From Pyrus communis (lineage: Eukaryota > Streptophyta > Magnoliopsida > Rosales > Rosaceae): DNA of 64,000 nt. Below are positions 21,613 through 31,200 of the stretch, in pieces. Under the pieces are notes generated by a model. That model searched no databases, had not been told where the DNA came from, and worked only from the letters and a program-made list of their open reading frames with translations. The first letter of the stretch is position 1; each line of letters begins with the position of its first letter. The position numbers and the translations under genes were made by a program. The stretch lies in assembly GCF_963583255.1 (NCBI RefSeq), contig NC_084817.1:1679001-1743000 (forward strand), written 5' to 3'.

Positions 21613-23405
21613 TCAAACAAATTGATCGAGGTACTCGTCCACGGTTGTGTACTTCACATCAGGGTAGAGCTCATGAGCCTCGACTCCAAACCACGGCTCG
21701 ATTTCGAACTTGGTCAGATCTCCGTTCACAAACACTGAGTGGTTGATTGCTAATATCACATTGATTGGAATTGGGGCCGCTGCAAAATTTAACAACATAT
21801 GTTAATTAACCAAATCTTGATTAAAGTTAAGTCGAACCAATGCATGATTAATTACTGCATGAGAGGCTTATAGCACGGTCGATTACGAGCATTCGCTCAT
21901 GCACTCGAGATCCCGAGTTTGAACTCCTTCCTGTTCTCTATCGTTTGTATAAAAAATGCATGATTAATTACTGACCTTCAATATCCTTGAGAAGTTTGTC
22001 CTCTGGGACATAGACTTTTTCAAGGACTTTGCCAATCTTCTTCTCCCACAGAGCAACAAGCTCATTGATTGAGTAGATGTTCTGGGGAGGCTTCAGGAAG
22101 AGGATCTTGTTCAATGTTCTTGGATCATCAACGGCCCTGATTGTATAGGTTCCTATGTCCTCTTCCTTGTTAAAGACAGCTGCAAGATTAACAAGAGATG
22201 CATAGCATGTTTGAGACTGCTTGTGAAATGGCTCAGAACGGTTGTAGACAACTAAAAGCATTTGTAGCACTATTTAATGTAAAACACTTTAAAAGCTTAT
22301 GGATCGTAAAACCATTTTTAGTATTGCGTAAAGAGGCACCTAACAGGTACTTCTTCAAGAAGAACTTTCAGATGCCTTTTCAGAAACAATTTGATTAATT
22401 ACTAATATCGTTTATGAATATAAGTGTTTTTTTTCTTCTGAAATTAACGTGAGCGGTACCTTTTGGATTTCCATCCCCTAAGATGGTGACTTTGTCTCTG
22501 GGCGGAGAAGTGGCACCTGGCTGTGCCAATGACGGCAGAAAGTAGCCAGCAAAGCAGTTGCTGGAGACATAAGTGTGGGGGATGCCCTCAGCCTCAATAG
22601 CACGCCGGATTTGGACCTTGGCGTCAAACGAAGACTTGGCTGGCTCAACTGCATTCACTCGGTCCACATCGTTTCCAAACTCCGACGGGAAAAATCTCTG
22701 CATAAAATATAGGCTAGGTTACTATTAATCCTCATAATTGAGCAAAACTTGTGTTGGACTGTCTAATAATTCTAAAGTCTTAAATTAATTTTCATGTAAT
22801 TTTCACTAACAAGCTTATTGACACTACGGCAATATCCAAGGGACCTAAATGTTGACATTATCAAATAATAAAGACGAAATATGTGGATGGTAGGTAAAAT
22901 GTCGATATTAGATAGTCAAACATGTCCCGTGATCAGACAACCTAATCGAAGATTTCTTGGTTAATTAGAGACACTAACCTTGATATTGCCAGCTTCTTTG
23001 ATGGCTGCAATGATCTTGGTTTGGTCTGCAGTTTGCAGGCGACCCACCGTCGATATCACAACGTCCACCTGTTTGATCGCCTTCACCAAACTCTCATGGT
23101 TATAAAGATCTCCCTGCATATTAATCATCGTAATTAACCAAGTAACATAACATAATTAATTAAATTAAACACAAAAGGAGATTAATATGCAATTAAACAC
23201 TAAGAGAGATTAATATGCTTACATAGAGCAAGGTGACACCCAAGTTCTTGAACTTCTCAATGAGATTAGCCTTAGCAGGTTCGTTGACCGTGGTCTCTCT
23301 AACCAGAGCAAAGGTTGGATGCCCGGCCTTCGCGCTCGCTTCAACGACAAACTTTCCAATAGAACCAGTGCTTCCGATTATCAAAATTTTGCTCTTCTCA
23401 GCCAT
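21613..23405 (-). CDS. PCBER: Isoflavone reductase-like / PCBER-type NADPH oxidoreductase, copy 3
   Basis: Five exons on the minus strand: 23223-23405, 22979-23113, 22460-22697, 21976-22179 and 21613-21779, with the same exon lengths as copy 2 and 308 residues in total. The substrate region RFFPSEFGNDVDRV and the lysine K133 in FDAKVQIRR are intact. The cofactor loop reads GSTGSIG: the residue that is Tyr in copies 1 and 2 (position 15) is Ser here. The three glycines of GxxGxxG remain, so NADPH binding is probably kept, but this loop residue contacts the cofactor region in the fold and could matter. A second change in exon 2 gives VGRLQ where copies 1 and 2 have VGF. The promoter block and intron 4 SINE are shared with copy 2. 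Likely functional, perhaps with altered kinetics. Confidence 0.92.
21858..21955 (+). mobile_element. tRNA-like SINE with 18-bp target-site duplication (PCBER copy 3)
   Basis: Same insertion as 15009-15106: a 98-bp insert between direct repeats atgcatgattaattactg at 21840-21857 and 21956-21973. Its presence at the identical position in all three copies shows the insertion predates both gene duplications. Confidence 0.8.
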
Positions 23406-23494
23406 TGAAATTTCGAAGAAATTGTCAAATTCTTCTTTTTTTTCCTGGTTTTTTCTTTTGTGTGTATTTTCGAAGTTGTGAAGTGAAGTAGCTT

Positions 23495-23520
23495 GAGCGC
23501 ATTTTATGGACGAAATTATA
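23495..23520 (-). promoter_or_regulatory. Conserved core-promoter block, PCBER copy 3
   Basis: Same conserved block as at 12532-12556 and 16585-16610, about 90-115 bp upstream of the ATG at 23405. Confidence 0.45.
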
Positions 23521-24502
23521 TGGTGACAATTTGAAATAGTGGAATTGCTTGTTCACCTGTTTTTAAATTTTTTAATCGTCATTTATTTGACTTTATGTGA
23601 ATATTTTATTGATTTTACATATATACTACTTGAAAAGTTAGTATTACCCTCGTCAAGCTTCTCAAAAAAAGGGTTGGTGAAGGGCAGTGCCGGAATTTTA
23701 CACTTCTGTTGTTCCAGAATCAAAGACCCTGAAGTGATCCATACATCATTGTCGTTCGATAACCCAAATGAACATCGTCGGGATCACGTTAATGTTCATA
23801 ATTTTAAAATAATCAACGACCTCGTATGATAGTATTTTGTTTTTGTTTTTTATTTTGTGCGTTTTTTGTTTATATATTTGTTCTCTATCTCTTGTCATTG
23901 TTTTTACCGTCTTTTATGTTTTCTCATTTATCTATTTTACTGCTATTTTGTTGACAAACGATATCATTTATACTAATATTTTTCATGATGGGTTAGTAAT
24001 ATGTAGTTCAAGTGAACTAGCCTGACAATGGACAAACAATAATATGGTTTAAGTTTGCATTTGGTGAAAATCGACCTCAGTCTTCTTACTTACAAGTAAA
24101 AGAAACACTACTAGACTGTAATATTAAACGATCATTTATTGTCTTTTTAAAATTTTCAAGCAAAAGTGAAAAAGAAAAAAGAAATATGCTTGTGATCTAG
24201 TTTCATTTGAGGAGAGCTATTTTAATATTTGAAGATAGTAAGTTATGGAACAAATAAATCACATAAGTTTAGAAAAGGCACAAGAAAAATGTTAAGAAGA
24301 CTCTCAAAATGATTGTTTTTTATGAACTTTCTATCACATCATATTCAACATAATATTTTATAATATTAACATAAAATTTAACGTTAAACTGTAAATTGAA
24401 TGTTCCTTTTAACCTTCTCAAAACACAATGATCTTAGAGCGAAGGCTATGAAAGTGTGATCATGTCATGTTTGTCTGTATTCAACCACTTACAAAGGAAT
24501 CA

Positions 24503-24708
24503 TTTCATTTAAAAAAAGATAAAGTATCCCAACACGTCCTCAAGTTCCGCGAGTCATCTAAAATATAAAAATAATGTATTCATTTCTCTTTCTTTTGTTA
24601 TTTTATTTCATTTAAAAAAAGACAAAGTATCCCAACACGTCCTCAAGTTTCGCGAGTCATCTAAAATATAAAAATAATATGTTCATTTCTCTTTCTTTTG
24701 TTATTTTC
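24503..24708. repeat. 103-bp tandem duplication
   Basis: Two adjacent units share aagtatcccaacacgtcctc and gcgagtcatctaaaatataa and the following ttctctttcttttgttattt. Segment A has the corresponding sequence once (near 18470-18560). Confidence 0.8.
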
Positions 24709-24812
24709 TTTAGGTTTTTACTTGAAGTCTCTAGTGGAAGGAACATTTGTAGCGCTTAATGATTGTGGAAGAGTATCATAAGGGAAAGGGATCATCTCTC
24801 GATCCCTTCCAT

Positions 24813-25040
24813 CAAATTCTCTCAATCAATTTAAGTTCTTGAAATTTAATTTAATGGTTATAAACAAAAAGTTCATTTACAAATTATAATAACTTTAAAC
24901 GTTGAATCAAATTTCAAGGATTCAATCAAATTCTCTCAATCAATTTAAGTTCTTGAAATTTAATTTAATGGTTATAAACAAAAGGTTCATTTACAAATTA
25001 TAATAACTTTAAACGTTGAATCAAATTTCAAGGATTCAAA
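24813..25040. repeat. 114-bp tandem duplication
   Basis: The stretch beginning caaattctctcaatcaattt and ending caaatttcaaggattcaa occurs twice, at 24813 and 24927, with about one mismatch. The outer ends (atcaaattctctcaatc and gagagaatttgatgg) are inverted, so the duplication occurred inside a hairpin element that is also present at about 18640-18785. Confidence 0.8.
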
Positions 25041-26519
25041 TTGATAGAGAGAATTTGATGGAAAAAATCCAAAGAATCTCTTTTCTATCTTAAAAAGGTA
25101 AAATGTTTAAGAGTGGATAGTGGACGAGATTGTTATCACTACAATTTATTTATTTATTTTTTTTCCACAAGGTTAAGTGAAACATCATATGTTTAATTTT
25201 TATATTTTCATGTATTTAATAAATTCTTCTTCCATTATTTAGTACTACGATCTAATGATATTCTTCTTTCTAACCCAAATGCAAATTTAACTTTCGCCAA
25301 ATACAAATTTAAACTACATTATTCCTAACCCATTAAAAGATTAAAAGTACTCCCTTTCCCTTAATCATTTGTTAAAAAAAAAAAAAAAAAAAAAATCTTC
25401 TTTCAATGCACAAAGGACTCTAAGGTCAGAAAACTCTACTGCCCCATTTTGAAGGCTCGCCTAAGTTCTTCAAATATCGAATGTATTAAATCGTTAGCAG
25501 ACCAAATTATGCAACAACTCAAGCTAGAAAGAACATGAAACTTCCCATAAATAAGTATACGTACACAATTTGTACAAGTCAAGATACACAATTATGACTA
25601 CCAAAAAAACTCGATCTCATAAATCATAAGATCCTTGCAATTTAAACATTAAAAAAAGAAAAGAAAAAAAGGTGACGGATCAAACTAGTTGCATAAATAG
25701 AAACCCATGACTGACGGATCAAGCATATGGACCCACTATTATGGGCCAGATTATTGGGCCTCAATGACAAATCAGGTACTAATTTGATCATGGCCGTTTG
25801 ATTTTGGGGCCCAGCTGTTGGCTACATGAAACTGTGCTGCGTAACTAGTTTTGGAATCGCTTTCTTCTAATATTGGAGGTTCATTCAGAAATGCCCAATT
25901 GCTCGCTGTCCACCTGCATATATGCATCCAATGGTAATTATTTATTTGCTTTATTTTATCTATTTTATTAAAAGAAGAGCTCTTGTCAACTTTTTTTTAC
26001 CCGCTTTTCTAATTTTGCTTTTACTTTTGAATACACAATATTAATATAAAAAAGTAAAATAGTAATTTTATACATTTTGACAAAATGACAATTATATTCT
26101 TATTTTTTCTATTTTACCTTTTCTTTTCTTTTTTTTTATAAAATAAAAATCCTATTTCTATTTTATCTTCACTTTTAATACACAATATTTAAAGAAGAAA
26201 AAATAAAATAATTATGTAATATTACGATAAAATATACACTTACTAAGAAAAATTATCCCTTCATCATTTTTCATACACTTTTAAAATTTAAAAAAACTAA
26301 TCACTCCAAAATAAAAAAAAATAAAAAATAAAAAATAAAATAAAATAATTCAAAGAGTATGCTCATCGGCTAGTGTTCTACAAATAAAAGACGTGGAGAA
26401 CCTTAAGTTAAGGGAAGATTTGATGCAAAATTAAAGTTCAGTGTACAAGGCTTTGTTGTTAATGTTTTATACAAATAAAAAATTGGAAAGAAAATTATGA
26501 AGATAATTAAACATGTTAA

Positions 26520-27035
26520 TTACCAGCCATTTTTGTTTAAGATTTTTTGAGTCCTAGGGCTTGTTTCGGTATCTGTACTGCCGATCTTTGTTGTGGTCAC
26601 AGGAAACGAGCTGGATTTCTGGATTCTTCTTCCCGGTTCATCAGCCGTTCTAATTCCCTGCCATGTGTATAATATTGTCAATCTCGATATGAGCTGTGCT
26701 AAAATTAGTCGCTCATACGCACTACGATAACAACAGAAAAAGAATTTAATATAACATAATACCTGGTTGATGCTATTTGATTTCTTGTGTGTTTTCCAGT
26801 AAGCTTCAATCTCCTCCATGGTGAGTGATTTATTCTTCTGAACTCCTTAAGAATTAAAGATTGTGACCACAATCAGTAACTTGGTTCGCAATTAAGTGAA
26901 ATAAATAGTGATAAAACACGCGGATTAACTCAGTAATAAGCTACAAATTAATACAAGTAATTAACAGGATTAGGGTTAAATACCTGGCTTGGACCTTAAG
27001 ACAGGTGAGTCCCATCCTGGCACGAGTGATCCCAT
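26520..27035 (-). CDS. Small protein of unknown function (MGSL...W family-like)
   Basis: Three exons on the minus strand: 26984-27035, 26763-26845 and 26520-26657, all with GT-AG introns, joining in frame to 90 residues. The product begins MGSLVPGWDSPVLRSKP, continues with KNKSLTMEEIEAYWKTHKK (residues about 21-39, an acidic-aromatic then basic segment likely to be helical) and ends with a Ser/Thr-rich tail and KILNKNGW. There is no signal peptide or membrane segment. It resembles a plant family of short proteins with an MGSL..GW start and a short EEI.AYW motif whose function I cannot state with confidence. Starting at the internal ATG of exon 2 (26819) would lose the conserved N terminus, so the upstream exon is preferred. 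It is the intact partner of the truncated copy at 19831-20128. Confidence 0.7.
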
Positions 27036-28237
27036 TTCTCTTCAAACTATGGTCTTCAATTCAGCTGCTCACTTTGTGTTTAATATAACGAGAAGTTGAT
27101 TATTGTATATATACGTGCGGCTTTTTTGACGGTGACTGGGGAGCCAATACATATCTTTTACTTTGTTCTTATCCCCCAATTGCCAAAAGATAATATCTTG
27201 TCAAGCTTTTTAGCTAAGACGCAATACCGCTAGCTGCCCACAGGTTTTAGATGTAAGGCGGCAAATCCGGATTCATTCCGGATTCTGAGGATTTTAGAGA
27301 ATTGTGGAAGATATTTGTTGATTGTATACGTATAATTAGAAATTATTTTAAATTTTTTATTTAAAATTAAATATAAATAATATTGATAAAAATTAACTGT
27401 ATAATATATAATAAACAAACACAATTTATAAATTTCGAAGATCATTTCAAAAAGATCCGGATAAAACCTTGTCGGTGAGCGGCAATACTTGAGAATTTTA
27501 GATAAATATCACATATATTTGAAGTTTGGAAGTGACACGAGTCAAATAAAGACGCATAACACGCACCCAAGAAAGCCAATTAGTTGTCAGAGTTATCAGC
27601 TTCGGTAGCCATCCACTGATCAGCTAGAGGGGAGACTTAAAATGTTCGCAACAAAGGTGGTATGTCAGATATTATTTTACAAATAAATAAAAGTTTTTTT
27701 TTTTTTAATATCTGTCTACTTCCATCTCCTTTCATTTTTTTTTCTTAAATTTTCTATTTTATTCTTTTTTAATAAAAAATTAATATAAGATGTTGATGTG
27801 CTTTAACTGTGACAGTTCAAATAAAAGGAAAAGGAATGAGAGAAAAAAAAAAAAAAAAAAAAGAGAAGAGAATCCTATTCTGTGCAAATTTGTTACGGGA
27901 ATACTGATAAATCCCTCCCTGGAGGATCGATGCAGCCAAAACCAGACCGATAGGGCTTTCTTTTGGAAGGTTTCAACGTAGTACATGCATGCAGTCGTTC
28001 ATTAGATAAATTTTCTTTACAAAAGTGGTAAATATGTTGTACGTTTGTATAAGGCGGTGAACGATTGGTCTTTGAAAACATGGCCGGCCATATCAAGTTA
28101 AGAAGAAAAAACAAATTGATGTATATTTGTCTGTAAAACCAATGAATGAATGTTTTAATACATGGGATCAACAATTTTGCAATTAAATATTTATAAAACT
28201 ATACATATATTTCCACACAGGAATCTTAATTAATTAA
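27036..28237. other. Intergenic
   Basis: No gene is supported. The right part is the 3' flank of the pectinesterase gene. T-rich and A-rich runs occur near 27695-27780 and 27843-27862. Small open frames here are low complexity. Confidence 0.55.
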
Positions 28238-31200
28238 TCAATTCTTGGTGGAAAATGCCTTCTTCTTGAAACTGTTAGGCGTTGCCCTAATCCAAGCTTT
28301 GGCATCAATGGAGTCCTTAGTTATGAAAGGTGCAGCTTCTGCACTCGTTAGGACTCGTGCCCAGTCAACTCTTTTTGATGTCACAGCTCCAGGTCCAGAA
28401 CATTCGTATTGTCCATAGTAAACAGAACTGCATATTATGCATCAATTATTGAAACCAAATTAGCCAACGTAAATAAACCAAAAAAGTTGAGTAAAATATC
28501 TGGGATCGAAAATGAGAAAGTTGTTTTTAGCAATCCAAATTAGTCTTCATATAAAGAAAATGAGGAGCAGACGATAATTATTTTGAAATAATAGTAACAA
28601 TTTTCGTAAAAGTACCTTAATTGGTCGGCAGAGTGTCCCCAGTTGTCCCAACCCTGAGGGAGTATGGCATTAGGCATGTAAGTGAAGGCAAAAATGACTC
28701 TGGAGTAGACACCCCATGGCCTTCCTAACACTGCCGTTTTGACGCTGGTGATCTTGCACCCAAAGAAAATGAACCCAGTGTCCTCTGAAGGTGACATCTT
28801 CCGTTGGGCTGTTATGGCACCCCCTCCGTCCGAAATCGAATGCAAATGGCACTTCTGTAAAATTAATTTATTTATTCAGCAATTGAACCCCTAACATATG
28901 ATTTATCACCATACTTAATTCTTGAGAAATCTTTGAACTGCTACCAACGTAGCATGATGTTATTAATCCGCATATTATAATATGGATATAAAATGTATCA
29001 TGTGCGAAATGATAACAAGAAGTGAAAGGTTTAGCCCGAAACAATATAACTTTAAACAAATAATCAAAAACCAAAACTCTGTAAAAATATTGTATTATTC
29101 TTATATGAGTTACCTCAAAAAAGGAAGCAGCATTCCCACATATAAAATCAGTGGCTCCTTCAATATAACAGTTGTTGTAGTAATGCCTGCCGGTATCGTC
29201 AAGTAGGGTATCTTGGTAAGACAAAATTCTGCACACATAAAATGCTGCTCTATCTCCTGAGACCCTTAGCGCCACTGCTTTACCACCCCTTCCATAAGTG
29301 TTCTGCAATGAATTTCAACAATTAAAATTATTAGATTCAAGCGTATATATGCATTATCATAGGGATTCGAAGTGAGAACTGTAGAAAAAGGTATGTAGGC
29401 TAAAAAATATATTTGTTATTGATACGTGAATGTAGAAAAATGGAAGAGAATGCAAATGGAAGAGAATGCTTATTTTTTCATTATGTTTCTCTACAAGATT
29501 ACAAGGATATATATACATGATACAAGTGTGTAGGTAGGACAAGGTAGCCGTCCTAGTGTGTAGGTAGGACGGCTGTAGAGGACAAGGTAGCCGTCCTAGT
29601 GTGTAGGTAGGACAAGGTAGGACGGCTTGACGACTGTAGGACGGCTTGACGGCTGTAGGACGGCTAGTGTGTAGGTAGGACAAGGTAGGACGGCTTGACG
29701 GCTGTAGGACGGCTTATTCTTCCAATAATAATATTATATACAATTACACAAGGACTCCAATCATATTCCTTATTTGTCTAACACTCCCCCTCAAGTTGGA
29801 GAGTGGATGTCAAGAACTCCCAACTTGCGTAACATACTCGAAAACTTTTCTTTCCCAAGAGGTTTGGTAAACAAGTCTGCCAACTGTTGTGCCGTACCCA
29901 CATGCTTGGTCTCTATTGTGCCATCTACAATCTTATCTCGTATAAAGTGACAATCCATCTCAATGTGACGAGTTCGTTCATGAAAAACAGGATTGGCAGC
30001 TATATGTAACGCTGCTTGATTATCACAAAATAAAATGGAAGGACCATCCAAAGGAATGTTCAAATCCTTCAACAAAAAACGAAGCCAAACTATCTCGCAA
30101 CAAGCACCTGCCATGGCCCTATATTCCGCCTCTGCTGAAGAGAGCGAAACGGTTTTCTGTCGTTTCGTCCGCCAAGAAATCAAAGAACCGCCCAAGAATA
30201 CACAATACCCAGTAGTCGAACGGCGAGTGATAGGGCAACCTGCCCAATCAGAATCACAAAACGCAGTTAACTTGGTCTGGTTGTCAGAACGAAATAATAA
30301 ACCTTGACCTGGAGTAGCCTTCAAATAACGAACAATACGAAGCGCAGCATCCATATGAGATATCCTTGGCTCGTGCATAAAACGGCTTAGAACATGCACA
30401 GAATAAGTGATATCCGGCCGAGTGATAGTGAGATATATTAACCGACCTACTAATCGTCGATACTTTTCAGGATCCTTGAGAAGTTCTCCTTTATCAGATA
30501 ATTTTGTGTCATCCATAGGAAAAGCAATAGGTCGTGCTCCCAAAAGACCATAGTCCTTGAGAATCTCTAATGCATACTTGCGTTGAGAAATATAAATCCC
30601 TTGTTTGGAACGAGAAACCTCAATACCCAAAAAATATTTTAAATCACCAAGGTCTTTTATCCGAAAATGATCACGGAGAAAAGACTTCAGAGAATTAATG
30701 GCACTAGCATTATTGCCTGTAATCACAATATCATCCACATAAATGAGCAAAGCTGTGAAAGAAATACCAGACTTTTTAGTGAACAATGAATAGTCAGCTT
30801 TGGATTGTTGAAAACCGGCAGAAATGATGGCACTAGTGAATTTGGCAAACCATTGGCGAGAAGCCTGCTTAAGACCATAAAGTGACTTGTGAAGGCGACA
30901 CACAAGATTCTCCCCCTGTCGCCGAAGACCAGGAGGAGGAGACATATAGATTTCTTCATGTAAGTCACCATGTAAGAAAGCATTATTAACATCAAGCTGA
31001 TGAAGAGACCAAGACTGACTAGCAGCAAGAGCAAGAAGACAACGCACCGTAATCATCTTAGCAGTAGGAGAAAAAGTGTCATGATAATCAATACCTTCAG
31101 CCTGAGTGAAGCCTTTAGCAACCAAACGAGCTTTGTAGCGGTCAATAGAGCCATCGGAATTGTGCTTGAGTTTGTACACCCACTTACAACCAATGGGAAT

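Larger units (their letters stand above)
23521..26519. other. Repeat-rich intergenic part of segment B
   Basis: No gene is supported. Contains a minus-strand SINE-like copy (about 23985-24130), two short tandem duplications, an A-run at 25375-25396, a decayed plus-strand SINE-like copy (about 25240-25340) and an AT-rich insert at about 25960-26370 that has no counterpart in segment A. Confidence 0.6.
20870..26850. repeat. Duplicated segment B (PCBER copy 3 + intact small gene)
   Basis: Starts at about 20870 (ttaaactcgttggattcggc) and follows segment A in order up to at least 26819. Beyond that B contains the rest of the small gene while A ends. B therefore keeps the complete arrangement at its right side. 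B lacks one unit of the 553-bp repeat and has its own short tandem duplications (24503-24708 and 24813-25040). Confidence 0.85.

Noticed and set aside
29530..29712. CRISPR-like regular repeats (gtaggtaggac / gacggct units)
   Set aside because: Irregular minisatellite inside a plant retrotransposon LTR; no unique spacers and no cas genes.
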